DNA of 64,000 nt from an uncultured Lachnospiraceae bacterium (GCA_910584965.1 CAJUDZ010000010.1:1-64000), one strand, 5' to 3'. Positions 52,423 to 61,696 are shown, numbered from the stretch's first letter. Notes: a model not told the origin generated them from the sequence alone. Translations and numbers: made by a program.

Positions 52423-53388
52423 TCAGACATTCGCCTCAAACTCCGCCAGGCTGCAGGATTTCGCGGCGCATTTTAACCACCTGTTCAACTGTTCCGGATC
52501 CGTTTCCTGGCGAATACGGCCGGCAATGCTCCCCGGAATGTTTCCCAAATCCGCCAGCAGTTCCAAAATATCTTCTATTTTTCCTTCGATTCTGCCAATA
52601 GCCTGCCCCTCTTTCCTTCCTTCTTCTTTTCCTTCTTCTTTTCCTTCATTTCGGATTCTGTCCGCAATCTCACACATAATCGCAACGCCCTCCTTTTTCA
52701 TCTTAAAAAATTTGACCCGTTCCACAATTCTTGGAAAAATCTCTGACTCATATTCCGGCTCTGAGTTTCTGAAATATCTCAACAGTTCGTTCACCCGCAT
52801 ATCTTCGGTCGGATATTCCAGGTTATAGTACTTCTCATGCAGTCCGTTGTCCAGACTCATTGTCGTATCCTGCCCTTCGAGCTTTCTGCATATCGTATAA
52901 CAGCCTCTTTTTTCCCCGATAAAATCCTCTTTCGTAAGATAAATCACCGTTACGTCAGGCAGTCTGTAATAAGGTTTTCCTTTTTCAAGAATACTCATAT
53001 CGATGCCGGACCTGTAATAACGGCTCCTCTTAAACGGCGCTTTTTCCCGGTACATCTGGATTTCTACATTAATAAAATTTCCGCAGACATCTTCTGCCAG
53101 AATATCCAGTTCAATCGAATGTTTTTCCAGATTGCGGATGACGTACTGGCTTTTGACGCTGCGTAACACAAGCCTGTCATTTTGCAAAAGAATCCGGCAC
53201 AGCTCCTGCGCCGCTCCCAGATCTTCAAAAACTTTCCCTGCAAACAGATCGCTCGTAAGCTGATACTCCGCGGCCCGTTTCTTCTGTTCTTCAAAAGTTT
53301 CGATCGTTGTTTCCTCCTCTCTACATTTCCTTTTTCCAGACAGAGAACGAAGAAAACAAACAAAGGACGGCCAGAGGCACCGGAGCAT
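52423..53388 (-). CDS. Rpn-family PD-(D/E)XK nuclease (recombination-promoting nuclease/putative transposase)
   Basis: A nuclease of the RpnA/PDDEXK transposase-like family. The catalytic core is visible: Asp in SIELDILAED and Glu in FINVEIQMY (D...ExQ), followed by RSRYYRSGIDMSILEKG. Near the C-terminus a Lys/Glu-rich repeat (EGKEEGKEEGRKEG) forms the charged linker typical of the family. The start is unclear: the open frame begins at ATG 53388 without a ribosome site, whereas AGGAGG lies at about 53312-53317 followed by ACG ATC. The true protein probably begins near residue 28. Confidence 0.85.
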   Translation of the reverse strand: MLRCLWPSFVCFLRSLSGKRKCREEETTIETFEEQKKRAAEYQLTSDLFAGKVFEDLGAAQELCRILLQNDRLVLRSVKSQYVIRNLEKHSIELDILAEDVCGNFINVEIQMYREKAPFKRSRYYRSGIDMSILEKGKPYYRLPDVTVIYLTKEDFIGEKRGCYTICRKLEGQDTTMSLDNGLHEKYYNLEYPTEDMRVNELLRYFRNSEPEYESEIFPRIVERVKFFKMKKEGVAIMCEIADRIRNEGKEEGKEEGRKEGQAIGRIEGKIEDILELLADLGNIPGSIAGRIRQETDPEQLNRWLKCAAKSCSLAEFEANV

Positions 53389-53581
53389 ACAGACTTTTCA
53401 ATTTAAATGGCATCATTTCCGACAGTCTTTTTTTTACGACATTTCTGCCAAACAAATGTGAATCTCTGGCAGAACTGCCGGAATATGTATCTGCAAAAGC
53501 CACCTGTTCCATATACAGATTGGCTTTACCGTTTCTGAAAACAGATTCATAAATCAGAATCAAGATTTGTTTTGTGGTGGT

Positions 53582-53610
53582 ATTGTATCATAGATTTCTT
53601 TCGATTGCAA
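53582..53610 (-). promoter_or_regulatory. Promoter upstream of the Rpn gene
   Basis: On the minus strand TTGCAA and TACAAT are 17 bases apart. The predicted transcript start is about 270 bases before the Rpn ribosome site, leaving room for a long leader or a small upstream ORF. Confidence 0.6.
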
Positions 53611-53744
53611 TAAATTTTCCAAAAAATTATAGACGGTTTTTCGTTTTCCTTTCAAAACGCATATCGATCTGTCTTTTTACCATTAAAATATAGTGCATAA
53701 ATTTTTGTTTGAAGCTCTCCACGGTTACAGCAATTTCCTGTAAA

Positions 53745-53779
53745 GCAAAAAACAGACAGCGACGTTCTGCCGCTGTCTG
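53745..53779 (-). terminator. Rho-independent terminator of the butyryl-CoA operon
   Basis: CAGACAGCG and CGCTGTCTG form a perfect 9-bp stem and TTTTTTG follows on the minus strand, about 60 bases past the etfA stop. A weaker stem (AAGTTCC/GGAACTT) precedes it. Confidence 0.9.
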
Positions 53780-53837
53780 CTCATAAGTTCCCGGTAAGGC
53801 AAATCCGCCGCAAATCCCGGAACTTCTCTTCATACTG

Positions 53838-54884
53838 TTATTTTGCTGCAATTTCCGCTTTCAGACTTTCTGTCAGCTTGGGAACGATCTTGTTCAGATC
53901 GCCTACGATACCGTAATCCGCTACATCAAAGATCGGCGCATCCGCATCTTTGTTGATCGCGATGATGATATCGGATTCTTCCATACCAGCCACATGCTGA
54001 ATTGCTCCGGAAATACCGATCGCAAAGTATACGTTGGGACGAACGGTCTTACCTGTCTGGCCTACCTGTAAATCTTTCGGTTTCCAGCCGGAATCAACAA
54101 CCGCACGGGAACAGCTTACCGTACCGCCGAGTACCGCTGCCAGATCTTCCAGAATCTTGAAGTTCTCCGGGCTGCCGACGCCGCGGCCGCCGGATACAAG
54201 AATTTTCGCATCCATAATATCTACGGTATCAGTTACGGCTTTTACCACGTCGAGGATCTCAACATATTTGTTATCCGGTGTGAATCCCGGATTGTACTCT
54301 TCCACAACTGCCTTTGCGCCCTTGATCGGCTCAATTTTCTGCATAACGCCTGCACGTACAGTTGCCATCTGCGGACGATTATCCGGACATGCGATCGTAG
54401 CGATGGTATTGCCGCCAAAAGCAGGACGTGTCATCAGAAGCTGATTGTGTTTCTGCTCCTGTCCCGGAATTGCCTGTAACGGGAAATCGCCGATTTCCAG
54501 AACGGTACAGTCAGCCGTAAGACCGGTTGCCACTCTTGCGGATACTCTGGGGCCCAGATCACGTCCGATCGCCGTTGCACCTACGAGTACGATCTCCGGT
54601 TTATACTTATTGATAACGGATGACAGCGCATGTGCATAAGGCTCTGTTCTGTAAACTTTTAATTCAGGATCATCCACAACAATAACCTTATCCGCACCGT
54701 ATTCTGCCAGCTTATCTGCCAGCTCTTTCACTTCTGAGCCTAAAAGGACTGCCGTTACGTCTGTATTTAAGTCTTTTGCAAGGTCTTTTGCTTTACCAAG
54801 TAATTCAAATGCGATGCTGCTGATCTCATTGTCTACCTGCTGTGCAAAGACATATACTCCCTTGTATTCTTCTAAATTCATCAT
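53838..54884 (-). CDS. etfA: Electron transfer flavoprotein subunit alpha
   Basis: EtfA with EtfB carries electrons to and from butyryl-CoA dehydrogenase; in Clostridia the complex bifurcates electrons from NADH to crotonyl-CoA and ferredoxin. The 348-residue protein has the C-terminal FAD motif: VSGGRGVGSPENF, GGTVSCSRAVVDSGW, VGQTGKTVRPNVYFAIGISGAIQHVAGM and AINKDADAPIFDVADYGIVGD (read here as short motifs). The second of two adjacent ATGs fits the GGAGG spacing slightly better. It is the last gene of the operon. Confidence 0.96.
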   Translation of the reverse strand: MMNLEEYKGVYVFAQQVDNEISSIAFELLGKAKDLAKDLNTDVTAVLLGSEVKELADKLAEYGADKVIVVDDPELKVYRTEPYAHALSSVINKYKPEIVLVGATAIGRDLGPRVSARVATGLTADCTVLEIGDFPLQAIPGQEQKHNQLLMTRPAFGGNTIATIACPDNRPQMATVRAGVMQKIEPIKGAKAVVEEYNPGFTPDNKYVEILDVVKAVTDTVDIMDAKILVSGGRGVGSPENFKILEDLAAVLGGTVSCSRAVVDSGWKPKDLQVGQTGKTVRPNVYFAIGISGAIQHVAGMEESDIIIAINKDADAPIFDVADYGIVGDLNKIVPKLTESLKAEIAAK

Positions 54885-54913
54885 AATCCTCCATTCTCGC
54901 TCTCTTCACATTT

Positions 54914-55696
54914 TTAAATGACATGTTTTACTTTCAATTTGTCAACAATGTAGCTTACAGATTCATCAGGATCAAGAACGACCTTTTCTCCTGCGCCTTT
55001 TCTTACCTTATCGGAAGCTTTGGCGATCTTGGTCGGCGAACCTTTCAGACCGAGGTTGGAATCATCTACATCTTTTAAATCAGCTCTGCCCCAAACGGTA
55101 ATCTCCTTCTGATATGCGTCAAAAATTCCGCCGGGCGTCATGTAACGAGGCTCATTTAATTCGGAAAGCGCTGTAACCAGACAGGGCATTTTCGCTTTTA
55201 CAACATGATATCTGTCTTCGTACTGACGTTCAACAACTACGCTGTCGCCTTCAATCTTGATATTCTGCGCATAAGAAATAACGGGAATATCGAGGTGTTC
55301 GGAAATCTGAGGACCTACCTGTGCGGTATCTCCATCGATCGCCTGACGGCCTGTGATAATCAGATCATACTCCAAATTTCTGAGTGCACCGGCAATTGTT
55401 GTGGAAGTAGCCCATGTATCAGCGCCGCCAAGCACTCTGTCCGTTACAAGGATACCCTTGTCGGCACCCATTGCCATCGCTTCACGAAGAACCTCTTCCG
55501 CTTTCGGAAGACCCATGGTTACAACTGTAACCTCTGCGCCATATTCATCTTTTAATCTCAGCGCCGCTTCCAGACCTGCTTTATCATCGGGATTCATGAT
55601 CGCGAGCATAGCGCCTCTGTCTAATGTACCGTCGGGATTGAACTTTACGCCGCCCTTTGTATCGGGTACCTGTTTAATACAAACAACGATTTTCAT
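54914..55696 (-). CDS. etfB: Electron transfer flavoprotein subunit beta
   Basis: The 260-residue beta subunit. Family motifs are KIVVCIKQVPDTK at the start, IMNPDDKAGLEAALRLKDE, VTMGLPKAEEVLREAMAMGAD, DTWATSTTIAGALR and IITGRQAIDGDTAQVGPQ. In bifurcating ETFs this subunit holds the second FAD. AAAGGAG precedes the ATG. It follows bcd by about 80 bases and precedes etfA by 29, the standard clostridial order. Confidence 0.96.
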   Translation of the reverse strand: MKIVVCIKQVPDTKGGVKFNPDGTLDRGAMLAIMNPDDKAGLEAALRLKDEYGAEVTVVTMGLPKAEEVLREAMAMGADKGILVTDRVLGGADTWATSTTIAGALRNLEYDLIITGRQAIDGDTAQVGPQISEHLDIPVISYAQNIKIEGDSVVVERQYEDRYHVVKAKMPCLVTALSELNEPRYMTPGGIFDAYQKEITVWGRADLKDVDDSNLGLKGSPTKIAKASDKVRKGAGEKVVLDPDESVSYIVDKLKVKHVI

Positions 55697-55778
55697 CGAT
55701 TTTATCTCCTTTACATTGATTTAAGTGCGCTTTAGCGCACATCCAGTTCAAATTTTTACCTTATTTCAGGTTCAAAAT

Positions 55779-56945
55779 TTATTTCAGCAGACTTCCGGAA
55801 ATAACCATACGCTGAACTTCACTGGTTCCTTCGTAGATTTCCGTAATCTTGGCATCGCGCATCATACGTTCTACATCGTATTCTTTTATGTAGCCGTAAC
55901 CGCCGTGTAACTGAACAGCCTTTGTCGTTACTTCCATCGCAACTTCCGCTGCATACAGTTTTGCCATTGCCGCTTCCACGGAATAGGAAATCTTAGGATT
56001 CTTAGCATATTCCGCTTTCTTCATTGCCGCATTGTAAACCAGCATCTGTGCAGCCTGTACTTTCGTAGCCATATCTGCAAGCTGGAACTGTGTATTCTGG
56101 AAAGCGCCGATTGCTCTTCCGAACTGTTTTCTTTCTTTCACATAATTGATGGTGGTTTCCAGCGCACCTTCTGCCAGACCAAGCGCCTGTGCTGCAATAC
56201 CGATACGTCCGCCGTCCAGCGTGTGCATAGCGATATTGAAACCTTTGCCCTTCTGTCCTAACAGATTGTCTTTCGGAATACGGCAGTCCGTGAAAATCAA
56301 TTCATAGGTAGAAGAACCACAGATACCCATTTTATTTTCTTTTGTTCCGAATGTAAAGCCGGGCGTTCCTTTTTCTACGATAAACGCGGAAATTTCCTTG
56401 CTCACTCTGCCGCGCTTCTCAACAGTTCCCGTGATTGCGAAAATAACATATACATCCGCTTCCTTACCGTTTGTGATAAAGCATTTGGAACCGTTTAATA
56501 CCCATTCTTCGCCGTCAAGCACCGCTTTTGTCTGCTGGCCCTGTGCGTCCGTACCTGCGCCGGGCTCTGTCAGGCCGAATGCACCTAACTTTTCGCCTTT
56601 TGCGAGGGGAATCAGATATTTCTGTTTCTGCTCTTCCGTGCCGTATGTCTGAATCGGATCACAGCAGAGGGATGTATGTGCGGATACGATAACGCCGGTT
56701 GTACCGCAGACTTTTGAAAGCTCCTCAACACACATCGTATAGGTTAAAGGATCGCAGCCCTGTCCGCCGTATTCCTTCGGAACAGGAATTCCGAGAAAAC
56801 CTAATTTTGCCATTTTGTCAACTGTCTCTCTTGGGAAACGATGATTCTCATCGATCTCCTGTGCGAGAGGCTTTGCTTCTTTTTCAGCGAATTCTTTGAA
56901 AAGAGTTCTCGCCATTTCATGCTCTTTGCTTAACGTAAAATCCAT
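55779..56945 (-). CDS. bcd: Butyryl-CoA dehydrogenase (short-chain acyl-CoA dehydrogenase)
   Basis: The flavoenzyme reduces crotonyl-CoA to butyryl-CoA with EtfAB. The 388-residue protein has the acyl-CoA dehydrogenase signatures GAFGLTEPGAGTDA, VLNGSKCFITNGKEA, the LHGGYGYIKEYDVERMMRDAK segment and the catalytic Glu in ITEIYEGTSEVQR (about residue 367). GGAGG lies upstream of the ATG. It follows hbd by about 217 bases; that gap contains two hairpins (CGGAAATTTGAAATTTCCG and AAGCCTGA/TCAGGCTT). Confidence 0.95.
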   Translation of the reverse strand: MDFTLSKEHEMARTLFKEFAEKEAKPLAQEIDENHRFPRETVDKMAKLGFLGIPVPKEYGGQGCDPLTYTMCVEELSKVCGTTGVIVSAHTSLCCDPIQTYGTEEQKQKYLIPLAKGEKLGAFGLTEPGAGTDAQGQQTKAVLDGEEWVLNGSKCFITNGKEADVYVIFAITGTVEKRGRVSKEISAFIVEKGTPGFTFGTKENKMGICGSSTYELIFTDCRIPKDNLLGQKGKGFNIAMHTLDGGRIGIAAQALGLAEGALETTINYVKERKQFGRAIGAFQNTQFQLADMATKVQAAQMLVYNAAMKKAEYAKNPKISYSVEAAMAKLYAAEVAMEVTTKAVQLHGGYGYIKEYDVERMMRDAKITEIYEGTSEVQRMVISGSLLK

Positions 56946-56984
56946 GATTTTTTATTCCTCCATGCTTATTTTATTATGGACTGT

Positions 56985-57150
56985 TAAATCGCAGCCGGAA
57001 ATTTGAAATTTCCGACGCGTGTCATCGCAGTAAACTGCTCTGACATGAATGATTAGTGTAAAGAAAACCATCTTCGCATATCCCGGAATTTCTTCGCGGG
57101 CCGGCAAGCCTGAAAATCAGGCTTTTACCGAACGAACAGTTCTCTTCACG
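56985..57150. other. hbd-bcd intergenic region with hairpins
   Basis: CGGAAATTTGAAATTTCCG near 56995-57015 and AGCCTGA/TCAGGCT at about 57109-57125 can each form a stem. AGTTCTCTTCACGCTGTT at 57138-57155, just after the hbd stop, matches sequence found after other stop codons in the window. No gene is seen. Confidence 0.45.
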
Positions 57151-57162
57151 CTGTTGGTCTGC

Positions 57163-58002
57163 TTATTTCGAATAATCGTAGAATCCTTTTCCGGTCTTGC
57201 AGCCGAGTTTGCCTGCGCGTACCATTTTCCGGAGAAGCGGAGCGGGACGGTATTTCGGATCGCCTGTCTCTGAATAAATAACCTCCATAATAGCAAGCAC
57301 GATATCAAGACCTACATAATCGCCTAACTGAAGCGGTCCCATCGGATGGTTCGCACCGAGTCTCATTGCCGCATCAATGTCTTCAACGCTTGCAACGCCT
57401 GCTTCCAGAACGCAGATACCTTCATTGATCATCGGGATCAGGATTCTGTTTACAACAAAGCCTGCTGCCTCGTTTACTTCAACAGGAGTTTTGCCGATTT
57501 CTTCCGCAATCGCTTTCACTTTATTGAACACTTCGTCTGTCGTATTCTCGCCGCGGATAATTTCAACCAGTTTCATAACCGGAGCCGGATTGAAGAAGTG
57601 CATGCCGATAACCGGTCTGTCGATGCCTGCGCCGATTTCCGTAATGGAAAGAGAGGATGTATTGGTTGCGAAAACACAGTTTGCCTTGCAGATATCCTGT
57701 AACTCTTTAAAAGTCTGTTTCTTAATATCCATCACTTCAAGAGCTGCTTCCACGATCAGGTCGCAGTCCGTACAGATTGTTTTAACGCCCGTCGTAATTT
57801 TGGCAAGAATCTTGTCAGCATCTTCCTGTGTCATTTTGCCTTTTGCAACACGTTTCTCAAAACCTTTCGCAATCTTGTTCTTGCCGTTTGCGGCAAATTC
57901 TTCATTGATATCGCAGAGGCATACTTCATATCCTTCTGTCTGTGCAAAAGCCTGCGCGATACCGGAACCCATCGTTCCAGCGCCGATAATACCTACTTTC
58001 AT
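57163..58002 (-). CDS. hbd: 3-hydroxybutyryl-CoA dehydrogenase
   Basis: The enzyme reduces acetoacetyl-CoA to 3-hydroxybutyryl-CoA. The 279-residue protein begins with the NAD-binding Rossmann motif IGAGTMGSGIAQAFA. Further motifs are VFATNTSSLSITEI, GMHFFNPAPVMKLVEII (catalytic His), EVNEAAGFVVNRILIPMINE and the C-terminal GKLGCKTGKGFYDYS. AGGAGG precedes the ATG. It lies between crt and bcd in the butyryl-CoA operon. Confidence 0.96.
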   Translation of the reverse strand: MKVGIIGAGTMGSGIAQAFAQTEGYEVCLCDINEEFAANGKNKIAKGFEKRVAKGKMTQEDADKILAKITTGVKTICTDCDLIVEAALEVMDIKKQTFKELQDICKANCVFATNTSSLSITEIGAGIDRPVIGMHFFNPAPVMKLVEIIRGENTTDEVFNKVKAIAEEIGKTPVEVNEAAGFVVNRILIPMINEGICVLEAGVASVEDIDAAMRLGANHPMGPLQLGDYVGLDIVLAIMEVIYSETGDPKYRPAPLLRKMVRAGKLGCKTGKGFYDYSK

Positions 58003-58049
58003 GGTAAAACCCTCCTGTTAATATTTTGATTTGTATTTTATTTCTTTAT

Positions 58050-58263
58050 ATCGTTTTTAAATGCCCTGGAAATTCTTTGTACCAGGCAAAACTCAGAATT
58101 CCTCAGACATCGTTTTTGGATACCCTTAGAAATTCCTTTTGCCAGGCAAAACTTAGAATTTCTCAGGCATCGTTTTTGGATGCCCTGGAAATTCTTCTTG
58201 CCAGGCAAAACTTAGAATTTCTTAGGCATCGTTTTTTAGATGCCTTAGAAATTCTTTTTGCCT
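58050..58263. repeat. Tandem ~59-bp hairpin repeats between crt and hbd
   Basis: The junction CGTTTTT recurs at 58052, 58111, 58171 and 58230, so the unit is 59-60 bp, present about 3.5 times with 85-95% identity by eye. Each unit can fold on the minus strand: GAAATTCT with AGAATTTC around a TTGCC/GGCAA tip. It fills the whole crt-hbd gap inside the operon. Confidence 0.85.
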
Positions 58264-59049
58264 TTAGCAGTTCTTAAACGCCTCTTTCACTTTCTCTTTG
58301 TTCTTATCCAGGAAAAATGCCATGCCGTACTTCTGATCTTCCGTCTCGAAGCAGTCGCCAAAAAGTTTTTCCTCAATTACGATCGCATCGTCCATTCCTG
58401 CTTCCAGGCCGTCGTTAATCGCTTTCTTACAGTTGCGTACGGCGATCGGTGCATTCTTCGCAATGCCTGCCGCCATCTTCTCTGCTGCCGCCATCAGTTC
58501 TTCCTGCGGGTAAACAGCGTTTACAAGGCCGATTCTTAACGCTTCGTCGGCTTTGATATTTCTGGCCGTATAAATCATCTGTTTTGCCATGCCAGGGCCT
58601 ACCAGTCTCGCAAGTCTCTGCGTGCCGCCAAAACCGGGCGTAATGCCGAGGCCTACTTCCGGCTGTCCGAATACCGCGTTATCGGAGCAGATTCTGATAT
58701 CACAGCTCATGGAAATTTCACAGCCGCCGCCCAATGCAAAACCGTTTATCGCCGCGATTACGGGAATCGGGAAAACTTCCAGTTTGCGGAATACATCGTT
58801 TCCTTTTTTGCCGAATGCTTCACCTTCGGCTTTGGTCAGCGTGCTCATCTCTCCGATGTCCGCGCCAGCCACAAAAGATTTCTGTCCCGCACCCGTCAGA
58901 ATCAGGCATCTTACGTTATCCAGATCAACCGCATCAAGCGTCTTATCCAGTTCGTCGAGTACTGCGGAATTTAAAGCATTCAATGCTTTTTCACGGCTGA
59001 TGGTGATGATGCCGACCTGTCCTTTTACTTCATACAATACAAATTCCAT
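58264..59049 (-). CDS. crt: 3-hydroxybutyryl-CoA dehydratase (crotonase)
   Basis: The enzyme dehydrates 3-hydroxybutyryl-CoA to crotonyl-CoA. The 261-residue protein has the enoyl-CoA hydratase fold motifs: ISREKALNALNSAVLDEL, FVAGADIGEM (oxyanion hole), INGFALGGGCEISMSCD with the first catalytic Glu, and GQPEVGLGITPGFGGTQRL with the second. The start MEFVLYEV was chosen by family alignment and the AAAGGAG about 12 bases upstream; the frame is open 45 codons further. It is followed by the tandem hairpin repeats. Confidence 0.95.
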   Translation of the reverse strand: MEFVLYEVKGQVGIITISREKALNALNSAVLDELDKTLDAVDLDNVRCLILTGAGQKSFVAGADIGEMSTLTKAEGEAFGKKGNDVFRKLEVFPIPVIAAINGFALGGGCEISMSCDIRICSDNAVFGQPEVGLGITPGFGGTQRLARLVGPGMAKQMIYTARNIKADEALRIGLVNAVYPQEELMAAAEKMAAGIAKNAPIAVRNCKKAINDGLEAGMDDAIVIEEKLFGDCFETEDQKYGMAFFLDKNKEKVKEAFKNC

Positions 59050-59092
59050 TCTATAACCATGCTCCTTTCTCGGTCCTGCTTCTTTGTTATGA

Positions 59093-60277
59093 TTAATCTC
59101 TCGTAACGATCGTTGCGCAGCCCATACCGCCGCCGATGCACAGTGTCGCAAGACCCTTCTTCGCATCGCGTTTCTCCATCTCATGAAGCAGCGTTACGAG
59201 AATACGGCATCCCGATGCGCCGACCGGATGTCCGAGCGCGATTGCACCGCCGTTTACATTCAGCACGTCGTTGCTGAATCCGAGATCTTTCTGTACCGCA
59301 AGAGACTGTGCCGCGAAAGCTTCGTTTGCCTCGATCAGGTCGAAATCGTCGATCTTCATGCCTGCTTTTTCCATTGCTTTTCTGGTCGCGGGAACAGGGC
59401 CCACACCCATAATGGAAGGATCAACGCCGCCGAGCGCGCCGGCAACAAATGTCGCCATCGGTTTTACGCCCAGTTCTTTCGCTTTTTCTTCGCTCATTAC
59501 AACAACAGCCGCAGCACCGTCATTGATACCGGAAGCATTTGCCGCCGTTACAAGACCGCCGTCCGGTTTGAAAGCCGGGCGCAGCTTGGAAATGCTCTCC
59601 GCCGTAACGCCGGCACGCGGACCTTCGTCCGTATCTACGATAACGGTTTCTTTTTTCTTCTTTACTTCTACCGGAACGATTTCATCTTTGAATTTGCCTT
59701 CCGCTCTTGCTTTTTCACATTTCTGCTGTGACCACGCAGCAAACTCATCCAGCTGCTCTCTTGTCAGACCGTACTGCTCTGCAACGTTCTCCGCAGTAAT
59801 GCCCATATGATAATTATTGAAAGCATCCCACAACGCGTCGTTTACCATGGTATCCACCAGCGTCGCATTGTTCATTCTATAGCCATAACGGCCCTGCATT
59901 GCAGCATAAGGAGCCATAGACATATTTTCCATACCGCCCGCAACAACAATGTCGGCATCTCCCGCCATAATCATCTGTGCCGCCATGTTGACACAGTTCA
60001 GACCGGAACCGCACACAACATTTACGGTAACGGCGGGTGTTGTAACCGGCAGACCTGCTTTGATGGATGCCTGACGCGCCACGTTCTGACCAAGTCCTGC
60101 CTGGATAACGCATCCCATGTATACATGATCTACGGCATCTGCAGAAACGCCTGCTCTGTTTAATGCTTCCTTAATAACAATAGATCCGAGAACCGGTGCC
60201 GGAGTCGTGCTGAGCGCTCCGCCCATTGTACCGATTGCAGTACGACATGCGCCTGCCAAAACAACTTTTTTTGCCAT
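59093..60277 (-). CDS. thlA: Acetyl-CoA C-acetyltransferase (thiolase)
   Basis: Thiolase condenses two acetyl-CoA to acetoacetyl-CoA, the first step of butyryl-CoA synthesis. The 394-residue protein has the active-site Cys in VNVVCGSGLNCVN (about 88), GGMENMS, the His in NVNGGAIALGHPVGASG (about 348) and the second Cys in LCIGGGMG (about 378). The start MAKKVVLA has GGAGG 8 bases upstream. It is the first gene of the operon, about 80 bases downstream of a good promoter. Confidence 0.96.
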   Translation of the reverse strand: MAKKVVLAGACRTAIGTMGGALSTTPAPVLGSIVIKEALNRAGVSADAVDHVYMGCVIQAGLGQNVARQASIKAGLPVTTPAVTVNVVCGSGLNCVNMAAQMIMAGDADIVVAGGMENMSMAPYAAMQGRYGYRMNNATLVDTMVNDALWDAFNNYHMGITAENVAEQYGLTREQLDEFAAWSQQKCEKARAEGKFKDEIVPVEVKKKKETVIVDTDEGPRAGVTAESISKLRPAFKPDGGLVTAANASGINDGAAAVVVMSEEKAKELGVKPMATFVAGALGGVDPSIMGVGPVPATRKAMEKAGMKIDDFDLIEANEAFAAQSLAVQKDLGFSNDVLNVNGGAIALGHPVGASGCRILVTLLHEMEKRDAKKGLATLCIGGGMGCATIVTRD

Positions 60278-60361
60278 TTTTCTTTCCTCCATTTACTATA
60301 TATGCCTTTGTTTCGGGCTTTTGGGATGATTGTTATTTTTTTATCATTGCCCACCGTTACT

Positions 60362-60390
60362 ATTGTAACATAGGGGACTTGTTTTGGCAA
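60362..60390 (-). promoter_or_regulatory. Promoter of the butyryl-CoA operon
   Basis: On the minus strand TTGCCA and TACAAT are exactly 17 bases apart, 85 bases before the thlA start. Confidence 0.8.
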
Positions 60391-60451
60391 TGGTTTTCGA
60401 ATGGGATTTACGGATTTTGCACTCGCGGATTTGCGGTGTTTACGGCCTGTT

Positions 60452-61696
60452 TTATTCCCGCCCTCTCCTGCAGTAGCTGCGCACGGTCAGCCAGAGAAAA
60501 AGCGGAATCTCCAACAGCGGAACGATCAGCAGAAGCCAGGGCGTCCAGACGGTCAGGGGGCCGGCTTTCAGAAATTCAAAATCCGTGATCGCATACAAAA
60601 AAGCATTGCTTCCTCCCAGCGCGCCGGAAGGCAGAAGCACCCGCAGATAAGACGCCGTCTTTCCTCCGGCCATCATATAAAATGCGGAAGGGAAAATGCT
60701 GAACGCGATCGTAAGCCCTGTCGAAATCGTCGTGTTGGGGCAGACGGCCGAAACAAAAAGGACAAAGCATACGCAGCCGATCAGGGAACAGAACCCCGCC
60801 AGAAGAAGAAAATCCTGCATCTCTCCCACATTCAGGTTTAAAAGGCTTACCGCGGAAAAAAGAACATGAAGGGAAGTCTTTCTGCATTCCCAGCCGAACA
60901 GACTGTTGGAAATGACCTGAAAGACCGCCGCACACAAGGTAAAGACCATTATGGCAATGCTCAGAGCGGACAGAATTTTTACAAAAGCCAGATCTTTCCT
61001 GCCATGCCTGGTGCTGCGCAGAATGTCGTCCGCCCCGGTCTGATATTCACAGCAAAAAATCGGCGCCGTTATCATAATGCACAAAAACATCATCGTAAAT
61101 AGGAAAAGGCTTTCGTATTCCGCCATGTTCGTGCCGTATCCCGGATAAAAATAAAAGGGCATTTCCACTTTTTCATACATTTCCGCCGCCATTTTCTGCG
61201 CCGCCGGATTATCCTTCTGTTCCAGCTTCATCAGATCGGAAAGATGGGAACGACAGCGCTCATAAAAAGCAAACGCGTCCTCCTCCGTTATCTCCTGATA
61301 GTCCGGGGGCAGACCGCTCTCGGAATCCGCCATCACCTCATGCAGTCTCGTAACCAGTTTGGAATAAGGCAGAATTTCGCTGTTCCAGATATTTTGCGGA
61401 AAATCTCCGTAAAAATCACCATATAAGGCGAGGTTTTTCCGGTAAGCCGCAAGCCCCAGCGCAACTTTTTCCGGCGTAACCTCTCCCGCCGCGGGCGCCT
61501 GAAGACTTTTTTTCATGGCAAGCGCTTCCTTTCCCGTCAATATGATTTCCTCTCCGTTTTCTTCATAGGTATACCGCTCAAATGTCACCGGAACCCAGGC
61601 TAAAAAAACCGATACTGCGAGCGCGGCCGCCAGGAAAAGAATCGTGCTCCGGCTTCTTAAAATACGTTTCATCTCTTCAATATATAATCTTCTCAT
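60452..61696 (-). CDS. ABC-2-type transporter permease
   Basis: A 414-residue membrane protein: an N-terminal span (STILFLAAALAVSVFLAWVPV), an extracytoplasmic region of about 170 residues, then five to six spans (ESLFLFTMMFLCIMITAPIF and later). GADDILRSTRHGRKDL after the second span is typical of ABC-2 permeases. GAGGAG precedes the ATG. It is the last gene of an operon after the ATPase, a membrane protein and an ECF sigma factor. Substrate unknown; a peptide or lipid-targeting compound is plausible. Confidence 0.82.
   Translation of the reverse strand: MRRLYIEEMKRILRSRSTILFLAAALAVSVFLAWVPVTFERYTYEENGEEIILTGKEALAMKKSLQAPAAGEVTPEKVALGLAAYRKNLALYGDFYGDFPQNIWNSEILPYSKLVTRLHEVMADSESGLPPDYQEITEEDAFAFYERCRSHLSDLMKLEQKDNPAAQKMAAEMYEKVEMPFYFYPGYGTNMAEYESLFLFTMMFLCIMITAPIFCCEYQTGADDILRSTRHGRKDLAFVKILSALSIAIMVFTLCAAVFQVISNSLFGWECRKTSLHVLFSAVSLLNLNVGEMQDFLLLAGFCSLIGCVCFVLFVSAVCPNTTISTGLTIAFSIFPSAFYMMAGGKTASYLRVLLPSGALGGSNAFLYAITDFEFLKAGPLTVWTPWLLLIVPLLEIPLFLWLTVRSYCRRGRE

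Noticed and set aside
58050..58263. CRISPR array in the crt-hbd gap
   Set aside because: The whole 59-60 bp unit is repeated with few changes; there are no unique spacers between constant repeats.
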